64,000 bases of DNA from Brumimicrobium glaciale (GTDB taxonomy: Bacteria > Bacteroidota > Bacteroidia > Flavobacteriales_D > Crocinitomicaceae). Below, one piece after another: positions 8,530 to 18,700 of the stretch; position 1 is the stretch's first letter, and each line of letters begins with the position of its first letter. The translations under genes were made by a program, and so were the position numbers. The notes under the pieces are model-generated. The model saw only the letters and a program-made list of their open reading frames with translations. It did not search any database and was not told where the DNA came from. The stretch spans positions 744,001 through 808,000 of the forward strand of contig NZ_SETE01000001.1 of the NCBI RefSeq assembly GCF_004152935.1, in the 5' to 3' direction.

Positions 8530-9207
8530 TTAGATTAACTTTTTCTTCGAAGGCGTAACCACAAAATCTTTCAAATACTTCGGTTCAAAATACGCAACAT
8601 CTTCGAACTGTTCATTTTTGAATTTCTCGAAAGCAATTTCCACTTGTCCAGCGGCACTTGAAACAATAGATTCATCAATAATTACATCACGGTTATTCCA
8701 AATTTCTTTGGTTTTACTTGCTCCATCTCCACAAACAACAATTGGCAAATATTTCTCATAAGATTCCTCTTCTAAAATGTCAGCAGAAAGACTTTTGATC
8801 ACTTTAAAATCTGCATCAAATATCGTAGAAAAAACCTCCATTCTTCTGGCGTCGATCATTGCACAAATCGATGAATTTGGATGTTTTTTTCGTGCTAAAT
8901 AGGCAATGCTTTCAAGTGTATTTACAGCAATCATCGGAATACTTAATGCATAACATAATCCTTTCGCTGTTGAGACTCCTATGCGCAATCCAGTGTAGGA
9001 GCCTGGTCCACTAGTGACAACAATTGCATCGAGTTCATTCAATTTCCAGTTGTTTTTCTTACAAATTTGGTCAATGAAAACTGTAAGTCGTTCGGAATGA
9101 ATGTAAGCATCAGAACTTTCTTCCAATAAGTCAATTAATTGCCCATTTTCAGAAAGTGCAACGGAGCATACTTTTGTTGAAGTTTCAATGTGAAGAAATT
9201 TTGCCAT
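8530..9207 (-). CDS. tsaB: tRNA threonylcarbamoyladenosine biosynthesis protein TsaB
   Basis: The 225-residue protein matches TsaB (YeaZ), the non-catalytic partner of TsaD in making t6A37 of ANN-decoding tRNAs. The N-terminal half shows the ASKHA-fold signature: LHIETSTKVCSVALSENGQL (from residue 5) and VVTSGPGSYTGLRIGVSTAKGL (about residue 63). Length is normal for TsaB. It faces the preceding membrane-protein gene convergently and is divergent from metK. Confidence 0.93.
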   Translation of the reverse strand: MAKFLHIETSTKVCSVALSENGQLIDLLEESSDAYIHSERLTVFIDQICKKNNWKLNELDAIVVTSGPGSYTGLRIGVSTAKGLCYALSIPMIAVNTLESIAYLARKKHPNSSICAMIDARRMEVFSTIFDADFKVIKSLSADILEEESYEKYLPIVVCGDGASKTKEIWNNRDVIIDESIVSSAAGQVEIAFEKFKNEQFEDVAYFEPKYLKDFVVTPSKKKLI

Positions 9208-9296
9208 ATCTTATAATTCGTTTTGCAAGAATAAGGTTTTTTGCACTAATCACATTTAATTCTATTAAAATTAGGGCAGATTTGGTGAAGTATTGC

Positions 9297-9304
9297 TATT
9301 TTTG
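9297..9304 (+). promoter_or_regulatory. candidate -7 box of metK
   Basis: TATTTTTG matches TAnnTTTG and lies 27 bases upstream of the metK ATG (9332). The only nearby TTTG (9281-9284) is closer than the normal -33 spacing. I see no SAM riboswitch-like fold in the 124-base leader. Confidence 0.3.
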
Positions 9305-9331
9305 GAAGTTCTAATTTAGAAATATTCAAAC

Positions 9332-10588
9332 ATGTCATATTTATTCACATCCGAGTCAGTTTCGGAAGGACACCCAGATAAAGTAGCGGATCAAATATCC
9401 GACGACTTAATAGACCACTTTTTAGCTTTTGATAAAGATTCTAAAGTTGCTTGTGAAACTCTTGTAACAACAGGATTAGTAGTTTTAGCAGGAGAGGTAA
9501 ATTCTAGCATTTATTTAGATGTTCAGAAAATAGCAAGAGACACAATCGAACGCATTGGTTATACCAAAAGTGAGTATCAATTTGATGCTAAATCTTGTGG
9601 TGTAATTTCAGCAATTCATGAGCAATCAGAAGATATTAACCGTGGTGTTGACCGTGGTAATCCTGAAGATCAAGGAGCTGGTGACCAAGGAATGATGTTT
9701 GGTTATGCAACTAACGAAACGGAAGATTATATGCCATTGGCACTTGATTTATCGCACCGTTTGTTGATGGAATTAGCAGAACTAAGAAGAGAAGAAAAAG
9801 AAATCACTTATTTACGTCCAGATGCGAAAGCTCAGGTGACAATCGAATACAGTGACGACAATAAGCCACAAAGAATTGATACAATTGTTCTTTCAACGCA
9901 GCATGATGATTTTGATGCAGACGAGAAAGTAATGTTGGATAAAATCAATAAGGACATCAAAGAGATTTTGATTCCAAGAATGATTAAAAAAATCAACACT
10001 CCTGCAATTGAAAAATTATTTGATGGTAATATTAAATACCACATTAATCCAACAGGGAAATTTGTTATTGGAGGTCCTCACGGAGATTCAGGATTGACAG
10101 GTAGAAAAATTATCGTTGATACTTACGGAGGGAAAGGCGCACATGGTGGTGGAGCGTTCTCAGGAAAAGATCCATCAAAAGTGGACCGTTCTGGAGCTTA
10201 TGCAACACGTCACATCGCGAAAAACCTTGTAGCTGCAGGATTGTGTGAAGAAGTACTTGTACAAGTTTCTTACGCAATTGGTGTTGCAGAACCAATGGGA
10301 TTATACGTAAACACATACGGAACGGCGAAAGTTGATATGACTGATGGTGATATCGCTCGTGAGATTTCAAAAATGTTTGACATGCGCCCAGCCGCTATCG
10401 AAAAACGTTTGAAATTAAGAAACCCAATCTATGGTCCAGCTGCGGCCTACGGACACATGGGAAGAAAACCAGAAATCAAAACTGTAACATTTGAAAACGC
10501 AGGTAGAAAAGAAACTCTAGAAGTTGAATTCTTTACTTGGGAGAAGTTGGATTTTGTAGATCAGATTAAGACTACTTTCAAATTGTAA
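9332..10588 (+). CDS. metK: S-adenosylmethionine synthetase
   Basis: The 418-residue enzyme makes S-adenosylmethionine from methionine and ATP in the cytosol. Diagnostic motifs are the N-terminal [20 protein letters not shown], the loop [14 protein letters not shown] (about residue 112), and [18 protein letters not shown] (about residue 272). It is complete, with the expected start just before the FTSESV motif. It is monocistronic and ends in a clear hairpin terminator. Confidence 0.98.
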   Translation: MSYLFTSESVSEGHPDKVADQISDDLIDHFLAFDKDSKVACETLVTTGLVVLAGEVNSSIYLDVQKIARDTIERIGYTKSEYQFDAKSCGVISAIHEQSEDINRGVDRGNPEDQGAGDQGMMFGYATNETEDYMPLALDLSHRLLMELAELRREEKEITYLRPDAKAQVTIEYSDDNKPQRIDTIVLSTQHDDFDADEKVMLDKINKDIKEILIPRMIKKINTPAIEKLFDGNIKYHINPTGKFVIGGPHGDSGLTGRKIIVDTYGGKGAHGGGAFSGKDPSKVDRSGAYATRHIAKNLVAAGLCEEVLVQVSYAIGVAEPMGLYVNTYGTAKVDMTDGDIAREISKMFDMRPAAIEKRLKLRNPIYGPAAAYGHMGRKPEIKTVTFENAGRKETLEVEFFTWEKLDFVDQIKTTFKL

Positions 10589-10610
10589 TAGTTAATTTGA
10601 TGATATATTG

Positions 10611-10642
10611 AAAAGGTCGGCGATTGTGTCGGCCTTTTTTTT
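10611..10642 (+). terminator. rho-independent terminator of metK
   Basis: AAAAGGTCGGC pairs with GTCGGCCTTTT through a short loop, with two G-U pairs, and runs into eight T residues. It begins 23 bases after the metK stop codon. Confidence 0.85.
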
Positions 10643-10659
10643 GTTGATTATGTTTTGAT

Positions 10660-11139
10660 AACACGCGGTACCGGATTATGATTTTTAGATGTATTTCCGT
10701 TTTGATATGTTGAACGTTTAAATGTGGTAGTACGTTAATAAAAATTTGGATACGTTTAGATATGTTGATGTTTTGGAATATGATGTTACGTTAATAATGA
10801 TTCTGGAACGTTTAGTTATGTTGATGTGTTTAAAATTATTGATGCGATTAAATGCGATGAACGTTTGATTACATTGATGTGTTTAAATGTGATGAACGTT
10901 TGAATGTATTGATGCGTTATTAATATTGTCGATACGTATTAATAATGTTGATACGTATTAATAATGTAGAGACACACGGCCGTGTGTCTCTACATTATTA
11001 AAATGGGTTTCAACATTATTAAAAAACGCGTCCCAATATTATTTATAAACGTATTTCTACATATTGAAAAAACCATCAATACGTTGAAAAACCATCCAAT
11101 CGTTAATACGTCCAAAAACCGTATTCAATCGTTGAAAAA
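10660..11139. repeat. degenerate short-word repeat field between convergent genes
   Basis: The gap between metK and the S9 peptidase is built from variants of short words such as GATACGTATTAATAATG, GATGAACGTTTGA and TTGATGCGTT. Units near 10856 and 10891 are 35 bases apart; those near 10930-10970 are about 19 apart. Left of the palindrome at 10958-11001 the ACGTT-type words read on the plus strand. To its right the same kind of words (CGTTGAAAAA, CGTTAATACG) are clearest on the minus strand. No coding potential was found. Confidence 0.8.
10958..11001. repeat. 44-bp perfect palindrome
   Basis: The arms TTAATAATGTAGAGACACAC and beyond are mirrored exactly around a GGCC centre at 10978-10981. 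The inner GTAGAGAC...GTCTCTAC frame with a variable palindromic core resembles the elements at 1880-1901 and 37451-37470. It would form a strong hairpin on either strand and could terminate transcription from both convergent genes. Confidence 0.93.
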
Positions 11140-13170
11140 TTAATTCTTCAACGTCTCATCCAACCATTTATAAAACTCTTTCTGCCAAATCATAGCATTT
11201 TGTGGGGCCAAAATCCAGTGGTTTTCAAGTGGGAAATAAATCATTTTTGACTTTATTCCTTTCAATTGTGCCACTTGAAAAGCTTCAAAACTTTGTCCTT
11301 CTGGTACACGGAAATCAATTCCTCCTTGGATAATAAGAATAGGCGTATCCCATTTATCTACCAGTTTGTGTGGACTAAACTCTTCATAAGATTTTTTGTT
11401 TTCTTTTTCCCAATATGGTCCACCTAAATCCCAATTCGCAAAGAACAATTCTTCTGTTGTTCCATACCAAGAAGTCATGTTAAATAATCCAGCGTGGGCA
11501 ATCAATGATTTGAATCGTCCTTCATGAACTCCAGCTAAATAATAAACTGAATATCCGCCATAAGAAGCTCCAACTGCTCCAATCCTATCTTTATCAACAT
11601 ATTTTTCTTTACTTACATCATCGATTGCAGATAAATAATCACGAATCGATTGACCTCCCCAATCTTTTGAAATAGCATCGTTCCATTTTTGACCAAATCC
11701 AGGTAAACCTCTTCTGTTTGGTGCTACCACAACATATCCTTGAGAAGCCATTAATCTGAAATTCCAACGGAAAGAGAAAAATTGACTCACCGCAGACTGT
11801 GGTCCACCTTGACAATATAATAAAGTAGGATATTCTTTGTTCTCATCAAAGTTGGGTGGTAAAATAACCCATGTCAGCATTTTCTTATTGTCAGTTGTCG
11901 TTACCCATCTTTTTTCAATTTTTGGCGCATCAAATTGTTTTAAAGCTTCATCATTTGCATGTGTTAATTGTTTTGATTTCCCCGTTTTGATGTCCACTTC
12001 GAACATTTCATTTGGATGTAACATAGATTGACGCATGGTTATCAATTTACCATTTACCAAAGCTAAACTTCCATAATTGTGATCACCTGTCGTTATTTGT
12101 CTGTGTTTTTTCGTTTTTACATCCAATTCAAACAATTGATAGGTGGCTTCAATAACAGCTAAGAAATAGATTTTGTCTCCTTTTTCATTCCATATAAAAT
12201 CACTCACTGTTAAATCAATACTTACTGTTAAATTTTGATCTTCTTGTGTCTTAATGTCTCTAACAATAATGTCATTTTTATCAGATTCAAAACCGTCGTT
12301 TGCCATGCTTAACCAAGCCAGTTTTTGGGTGATTTCATGAACATTCGGACTAGCATCATATCCATTGTAAGCTTCTGTCCAATTACTTGTTTCTTTTTTT
12401 TCAATATCATAAACGTACAATTCAGAATCTGTACTTGTAGCATACTCTTTTCCTACTTTCTTTTTTGAAGCGTAAATCACATGCTTTTCATTTAAAAAAG
12501 TCACGTTTTCTAATCCACTAAATGGCTTCATCACTCCATCATAAGGTGTGTCCGCCAATAAATTGATTCCTTTTGGATTCGCTTTACCGTCTTCCATCGT
12601 ATATAAAAACAATTGTTCGCTGAATTCATCTTGCCAAGTATCCCAATGTTTATATAACAAATCATCATAAATCTGAACATTTGCTTCAGGATACTCCGGA
12701 TACATGTCCAAAGTAGTTTTTCTTGTTTTCACACGTTCTAATGTAATAAGGTACTTTCCTTTTGGACTGATTTTAAAATCAATTAAATCCTTTGAAGGCT
12801 TACTTAAAACAGTTTGCAATTCAGCTTTATTAATTGAAGAAGTAACAATTTTCTTATTGTCTTTATCGCTAATCACACCAGCAACACCATCATTGGTCCA
12901 ATGCATCCCTTGGATTTTCGCGTTTTCTCCAACAATTTTATCATGAGTTCCTTTCTTTAAGTCATAGATATAATAATCTCCTTTTCCAGCATTTTTATCC
13001 ATTTCATAAACAGAAGACCTGTATAGAATGTTGGATTTGTCAGGAGAAACAGTTCCTCCACTTATTCGTTTCAATTCCCAAAGTTTTTCAGGAGTAAATG
13101 TCTGTTGTTGCCCAAAAACAAAAGGAGCAATCAGCAATAATAAACCGCTTGTAATTTTCTGTAAATTCAT
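11140..13170 (-). CDS. S9 family prolyl oligopeptidase / dipeptidyl peptidase
   Basis: The secreted serine peptidase has an N-terminal signal peptide (MNLQKITSGLLLLIAPFVFG, then QQQ). I therefore place the start at the ATG at 13170 rather than the longer frame opening at 13215. About 400 residues of beta-propeller (WD40-like TolB strands) precede an alpha/beta-hydrolase domain. The catalytic Ser is in GASYGGY, the Asp in GGIDFRVPEGQ, and the His in LENHWIL. It should cleave peptides in the periplasm or outside the cell. It is transcribed alone, convergent with metK. Confidence 0.92.
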   Translation of the reverse strand: MNLQKITSGLLLLIAPFVFGQQQTFTPEKLWELKRISGGTVSPDKSNILYRSSVYEMDKNAGKGDYYIYDLKKGTHDKIVGENAKIQGMHWTNDGVAGVISDKDNKKIVTSSINKAELQTVLSKPSKDLIDFKISPKGKYLITLERVKTRKTTLDMYPEYPEANVQIYDDLLYKHWDTWQDEFSEQLFLYTMEDGKANPKGINLLADTPYDGVMKPFSGLENVTFLNEKHVIYASKKKVGKEYATSTDSELYVYDIEKKETSNWTEAYNGYDASPNVHEITQKLAWLSMANDGFESDKNDIIVRDIKTQEDQNLTVSIDLTVSDFIWNEKGDKIYFLAVIEATYQLFELDVKTKKHRQITTGDHNYGSLALVNGKLITMRQSMLHPNEMFEVDIKTGKSKQLTHANDEALKQFDAPKIEKRWVTTTDNKKMLTWVILPPNFDENKEYPTLLYCQGGPQSAVSQFFSFRWNFRLMASQGYVVVAPNRRGLPGFGQKWNDAISKDWGGQSIRDYLSAIDDVSKEKYVDKDRIGAVGASYGGYSVYYLAGVHEGRFKSLIAHAGLFNMTSWYGTTEELFFANWDLGGPYWEKENKKSYEEFSPHKLVDKWDTPILIIQGGIDFRVPEGQSFEAFQVAQLKGIKSKMIYFPLENHWILAPQNAMIWQKEFYKWLDETLKN

Positions 13171-13392
13171 TTGTTGTTTCTTTATTAAAAAGTGAAAATA
13201 TGAATAATTTGTCATGTATAGAAGGTAATTAGGGACAAAAGATGGAAAGGGAGTGTTTTTAATAAGGATCTAAGTAAAAAGAGATTTCTCAGGAATAAAA
13301 ACGATGATGAATTTCTTTTTATTTCCTACTGTTTTTAGGGAAATTAAAATATCATCAAATCTCAATAGCTAAGGCACAAACAAAATTCGTAT

Positions 13393-13411
13393 TTCGTAAT
13401 TGACAATTCGT
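13393..13411. repeat. TTCGTAATTGACAATTCGT repeat
   Basis: This exact 19-bp word recurs at 28942-28960. Here it lies in the 301-base gap between the divergent S9 peptidase and aldolase genes, just upstream of the aldolase promoter. Confidence 0.75.
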
Positions 13412-13420
13412 AATTCTTAA

Positions 13421-13449
13421 TTTGTAATTGATTATAATTAGTATCTTTG
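13421..13449 (+). promoter_or_regulatory. Bacteroidota-type promoter of fbaA
   Basis: TTTG at 13421-13424 and TATCTTTG at 13442-13449 are separated by 17 bases. They fit the -33/-7 pattern (TTTG, spacer of about 17-21, TAnnTTTG). The -7 box ends 22 bases before the ATG at 13472, leaving a short leader. Confidence 0.65.
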
Positions 13450-13471
13450 CTAACCTAAAAAACATTAAATT

Positions 13472-14539
13472 ATGTCACACTCAATAAAGCCCGGTGTTGC
13501 AACGGGAGACGAAGTTCAGAATATATTTAAGCATGCGAAGGAAAATAACTACGCATTGCCAGCTGTTAACGTTGTAAGTTCAAGTACAATTAATGCTTGT
13601 TTAGAAACTGCCGCAAAAGTTAATGGACCTATTATCATTCAATTTTCGAATGGTGGAGGAATATTTAATGCTGGAAAATCTCTTTCTAACGAGAATGAAC
13701 AAGCTTCAATTGCAGGAAGTATTGCAGGAGCGCGTCACATTCATTTGATGGCAGAATTATATGGTGCTACCGTAATTTTACATACAGATCACGCTGCTAG
13801 AAAGGTGTTGCCTTGGATTGATGGTTTGTTGGATGCTAGTGAAGAAGAGTTCAAAAGAACTGGAAAACCTTTGTTTAGCTCACACATGATTGATTTATCT
13901 GATGAACCATTAGAGGAAAATATCGCAACATGTAAAAAGTACCTTGAGCGCATGAGCAAAATTGGTATGACGTTGGAGATTGAGTTGGGAATTACTGGAG
14001 GTGAGGAAGATGGTGTTGATAATAGCGACGTAGATGTTTCAAAATTATATACACAGCCTGAAGAAGTAGCTTATGCTTATGAAGAATTATTGAAAATCAG
14101 CGATAAATTTACAATTGCTGCTGCTTTTGGTAATGTTCATGGTGTTTACCGTCCAGGAAATGTAGTTTTGACGCCAAAAATTTTGAAAAATTCTCAAGAA
14201 CATATTCAAGAGAAATTTAAAACAGGCCCTAACCCAGTAGATTTCGTTTTTCATGGTGGATCAGGTTCCTCAGTTGAAGAAATTCGTGAAGGGATTAACT
14301 ACGGTGTAATTAAAATGAACTTGGATACAGATATGCAGTATGCATTCAACGAAGGTGTTCGTGATTACATGGTGAAATACAATGATTATTTGAATTCACA
14401 AATTGGCAATCCAGAAGGAGATAATTTACCAAATAAAAAGTATTACGACCCACGTAAATGGTTAAGAGAAGGAGAGACCGCTTTTGTTAAAAGATTGACG
14501 AAATCATTCGAAGATTTAAACAATATCGATACCTTATAA
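13472..14539 (+). CDS. fbaA: class II fructose-bisphosphate aldolase
   Basis: The 355-residue protein is a zinc-dependent class II aldolase that interconverts fructose 1,6-bisphosphate with dihydroxyacetone phosphate and glyceraldehyde 3-phosphate. Family motifs are LHTDHAA (about residue 110, catalytic Asp and zinc His), ELGITGGEEDGVDNS (about 174), a zinc-ligand region AFGNVHGVYRPG (about 222), and VFHGGSGSS (about 263). Length fits the long class IIA (E. coli FbaA-like) group. It lies 49 bases upstream of accD on the same strand. Confidence 0.96.
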   Translation: MSHSIKPGVATGDEVQNIFKHAKENNYALPAVNVVSSSTINACLETAAKVNGPIIIQFSNGGGIFNAGKSLSNENEQASIAGSIAGARHIHLMAELYGATVILHTDHAARKVLPWIDGLLDASEEEFKRTGKPLFSSHMIDLSDEPLEENIATCKKYLERMSKIGMTLEIELGITGGEEDGVDNSDVDVSKLYTQPEEVAYAYEELLKISDKFTIAAAFGNVHGVYRPGNVVLTPKILKNSQEHIQEKFKTGPNPVDFVFHGGSGSSVEEIREGINYGVIKMNLDTDMQYAFNEGVRDYMVKYNDYLNSQIGNPEGDNLPNKKYYDPRKWLREGETAFVKRLTKSFEDLNNIDTL

Positions 14540-14588
14540 AGACTTATTTAAAAATATCACTAGCTTAGTGATGAAAAAATAGAAATTA

Positions 14589-15434
14589 ATGGTTTGGTTT
14601 AAGAGAAAATTAGAAGGAATTCAGACATCAACAAAGGACAAGAAGGAAACCCCAGAAGGTTTGTGGTATAAATGTCCAAAGTGTCAAACTGTAGTTACAA
14701 CAGAAGATCATATTGTGAACTTCTTTATTTGTGAGCGCTGTAGTTTCCATGAACGTATTGGTTCGGAGGAGTACTTTCAACTCTTTTTTGACGATGCGAA
14801 ATACAAAGAAATCGATAAGAAATTAAAGTCTGGTGATCCACTAGAGTTTGAGGACACAAAAAAATATGTGGAACGCATAAAGCAAACACAGAAAAAGACA
14901 GGTCTATCTGATGCGATTCGTACAGCTTACGGAAAAATCGACGGGCAAGATTTCGTTATTGCAGCAATGGACTTTAGTTTTATTGGAGGTTCATTAGGAT
15001 CTGTAATGGGAGAGAAAATCGCTAGAGCAATTGATCAAGCAATTAAAATGGAAGCACCATTTATGATTATTTCAAAGTCTGGTGGAGCAAGAATGATGGA
15101 AGCTGGACTTTCATTAATGCAAATGGCAAAAGTGAGTGCTAAACTGAACCAGTTGTCAGACGCTAAATTGCCTTATATTTCATTATTGACAGACCCAACA
15201 ACAGGTGGTGTTACAGCATCTTTTGCAATGTTAGGAGATATCAATATCGCTGAACCTAATGCTTTAATTGCATTTGCTGGACCGCGTGTGGTAAAAGAAA
15301 CAATTGGTAGAGAATTACCTTTAGGATTCCAACGTTCAGAATTCGTTTTAGAACATGGTTTCTTGGATTACATTGTAGACAGACATAACTTAAGAGAAGA
15401 AGTTTCTAAGTCTGTGAGGATGTTTATGAACTAG
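14589..15434 (+). CDS. accD: acetyl-CoA carboxylase carboxyltransferase subunit beta
   Basis: The 281-residue protein is the beta subunit of the carboxyltransferase that makes malonyl-CoA, the first step of fatty acid synthesis. It has the N-terminal four-cysteine zinc finger (CPKC ... CERC, about residues 29-51) and the crotonase-like carboxylase fold with KSGGARMMEAGLSLMQMAK and PTTGGVTASFAMLGDI. Its partner accA is not in the window. It is probably co-transcribed with fbaA, and a hairpin terminator follows. Confidence 0.96.
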   Translation: MVWFKRKLEGIQTSTKDKKETPEGLWYKCPKCQTVVTTEDHIVNFFICERCSFHERIGSEEYFQLFFDDAKYKEIDKKLKSGDPLEFEDTKKYVERIKQTQKKTGLSDAIRTAYGKIDGQDFVIAAMDFSFIGGSLGSVMGEKIARAIDQAIKMEAPFMIISKSGGARMMEAGLSLMQMAKVSAKLNQLSDAKLPYISLLTDPTTGGVTASFAMLGDINIAEPNALIAFAGPRVVKETIGRELPLGFQRSEFVLEHGFLDYIVDRHNLREEVSKSVRMFMN

Positions 15435-15764
15435 AAATAGAATATTTATATTTTTAAAAGCTCTCAGAAATGGGGGCTTTTTTTGGTTGATTAAAATTCA
15501 TTAAATCAGAGTATAGATTTGATGTCAATGAAAATTATGTCTTTTAATTTCAATAAGATTATGTTTCGTTTAAATATTTAAGCCGATTATTTAATAACTT
15601 ATTAACTAGAGTTTTACGTTGTGTTTTCCCAATATGTTGTAATTTGAAATAGTTTTTTTTAATCAAAAACACTTTTGTATATGCTTTTTTTTAAGTAAAT
15701 TGTTAATCAATAAATTCTAAAATGGGTTTTTATTGAATGAATATATTTACAAATCTACAAAGTT
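15435..15764. other. intergenic leader of the secreted array
   Basis: After the accD terminator (15456-15484) this gap is very AT-rich and has no open frame with coding character. The stretch ending near 15755 contains TATATTTA, a weak -7 look-alike about 20 bases before the first array gene. Confidence 0.5.
15456..15484 (+). terminator. rho-independent terminator of accD
   Basis: AAAAGCTCTC pairs with GGGGGCTTTT (two G-U pairs) around AGAAAT and is followed by a run of T residues. It lies about 20 bases past the accD stop. Confidence 0.8.
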
Positions 15765-18700
15765 ATGAAACACACTATAGCTCATTTTTCAAATAATAAA
15801 AAGGGTTTTGACTCAGAATCCAAGAGATTATTTCCTGCAAATAAAAACACAATTCTATTCTTTTTAAGTGTTGTTTTTACTTTGTCAATTTCTTTTGATA
15901 ATTCTTTTCATGCCCAAGCTTGTCAAAATAATATTAATTCAAACACTTACGGTAACAGTCAATGGTTAGGACACGTTTATAGGCATGATGGTAGTGGTAA
16001 CCCTGTAAATAACCCTTTTGCAGATTATCGCGGTTCTTATTATGAAAACTCCATTGTATTTGATAGAATTTGGGGTAATTCAAGCCCTGATTGTGTAAAT
16101 AATGACAGGTTTGCGGTTCGTTATAAAATGAGAGTAAATGTTAATTGCGGTTTATACAAATTTACAATTGGGGGTGATGACGGTATGCGCTTAAGTATTG
16201 ATGGAGGAGCCACTTGGTTGTTTGGGATTTGGAGTAATCATGGATATTCTACAGTGACTTCACAATTGGTTCATCTTAATGGAACTGTAGATTTAGTTTT
16301 GGAATATTATGAAAACGCAGGAAGTGCACGTGTATCTTTTGATTATGCTGGTCAAACAGGATTCATAACAGCTGGAACAACACAGTTGTCATCTAATTCT
16401 GGAGCAATTAATTCTACAATAAACGGCTTAGTTACGAATGGAAGTGTTGGAACAGGTTTTAATTATCAATGGCGGTATTCCGATGATAATGGTTCGAGTT
16501 GGTCTGATATAGCTGGCCAAACATCTGAAAATTTAACTACTACAGCGCAAGGTAGTGTAGGTACTCGTTTATATCGAAGAGAAACTAAGTGCTCTGGTTC
16601 GGTATCCTATTCTGTAGGAGCTAGTTATACTACTGTAAGTCCATGTGCGTCCGCAGTGAATATGTCTTGTGGTACAAACTATTCAGCAACTTTAGGAACA
16701 TCAGGGGTTTGGAATTCATATAACGGTTGTTCATGGACCGAACCTGGCGGTGAAAAGGTTTACACTTACACTCCTTCAAACTCTGGAAGTTATACTTTCT
16801 CAGCGAATACAACAGGTGGTGATCCGGATTTTTTCTTGATGAGTTCTTGTGGACCAAGCGGTACTAATCTCAATCCAGGTTGTTGGAATGATGGAAATCG
16901 AACTGTTAACTTGGTTGGTGGCACAACATATTATCTTATCGTAGATAATTACTCTGGTGCTAACCCAGCCTCTTTTACCGTTTCAGTTTCTTGCTATGTA
17001 AATCCAGCTTGGAAAAGTGCATGGATATCTATGGATACTGGTTCATCCAATTGGTGTCCAGGTGAAACAAGATCAATAAGTGTGAGGGTGAGAAATATTG
17101 GAAGTGCAACTTGGACAAATTCTTCACCGGATATTAACATTGGTGTGAAGTGGGATAATCAATCAAATGCAGCGGCAATTAAAACCAATGCAAATGGTTT
17201 AGCGTCTGGAGCAGTTCAAACCTATACTTTCAATGTTACAGCTCCTTTGACACAAGGAACAAATAGATTAACTTTTGATGTGGTTAATGAAGGTAATTTC
17301 TGGTTTGCAGATAATAACAATGGAGGAGGTCCAGGAAATGTGATTTATCAAAGTGCTCCAATTAATATCGAACAATTTGGTAATCCTGCGTTATTTGGAG
17401 ATAATTTCTGGTATGTATATGGGTATGATGGCGATAATACAGATTTATCTTTAAATGATTACAAAGGCTTTTATAAACAACCCGATTTAGGGAGTGGAGA
17501 TTACGGAGTATCCACAGAAAACTTTTGGTCAAATGGAAACTCTCCTTCCTTTGCGGGTGATGTTATAAATGATGGAAGCCTGTGGAATGGGTGTGGTGAT
17601 GTTATTGATGATTATTTTAGTTTTACTCATAAAAGAAAGGGCTTTCCTTGTGGGAACTATACTTTTTCGATGGAGAATTGGGATGATGAGACAAGGGTGA
17701 TAATTGACGGGGTAAATATTTGGTCTTGCGGTGTATGGGAGGGAGCTGTTAATTCAGGTAGTAATTACAATACGAATGCTTCGACCTACCAATGCGGGGC
17801 AACTACAACTTTTACTTATCCATTAGATGCAGATTCTAAAGTAGAGTTTCAAACCTTTGAGGGCAATGTGCTTGCGAATCTTGGTGTGAAAATCACTAAA
17901 AACAATCCTTCTTCTTTAACTATGGCCTCTAGTGCATCAAGAACATGTAGGGTAAAAGGAAATTCTTTCATTTATTTTTATGATACTGACAGTAGATTAA
18001 TTGCCGCTATCAATCCTAATGGAGATGATTTAGGAGATGTTACAATAAAAAGTTTTATAGGGTCACCAGATGTTATGGAAGACTGTAGCATACCCGCAAA
18101 TACTTCTTACCATACAGCATATATGGGGCGAAGATGGATTATGACATCAGATGTATATACCAATGGTAGTGATTTTAATAATAATGTGACAGTACAATTA
18201 CCATATACTTTGACTGACTTATCAGCATTGAATTCAAGTGCTCAGAATATAACATTGGGAAATTCAATGGATGGTGGTAATATAGATCCGGCTCGAAGGG
18301 ACAATCTAATGCTTACAAAAATAACTGGTTCAACAGAAAATGGTATTGCCAATCAGGCAGATTGTGCGAGTAACATACGTGCAATAACTAGCTCAACAAA
18401 TGGTACTCAAATTGAGTCGATTCCCAGTACAGAATACGTGGTTTTCAATATCGGACAATTTTCAGAGTTCTTCTTGCATAAAAATAATGAAGGTTCTGCA
18501 CTCCCAGTTAAATTGACCAATTTCTCAGCCTCTTGTGATGACATAGTTTCCATTAATTGGACAACAGCTACTGAGCAAAATTCAGATTACTTTGTTCTAG
18601 AAAAAAGTCGAGATGGACAAACTTGGACTTTCTTTGCAGAACAAAATGCAGCCGGAAATTCCAATTCTAGAATCAATTACAGTTCCTTAGATGAGAATAG

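Noticed and set aside
9208-9331. SAM riboswitch upstream of metK
   Set aside because: The 124-base leader shows no conserved riboswitch core or multi-stem fold that I can trace.
10958-11001. CRISPR repeat or phage attachment site
   Set aside because: It is a single palindrome with no regular spacers, no cas genes and no integrase nearby.
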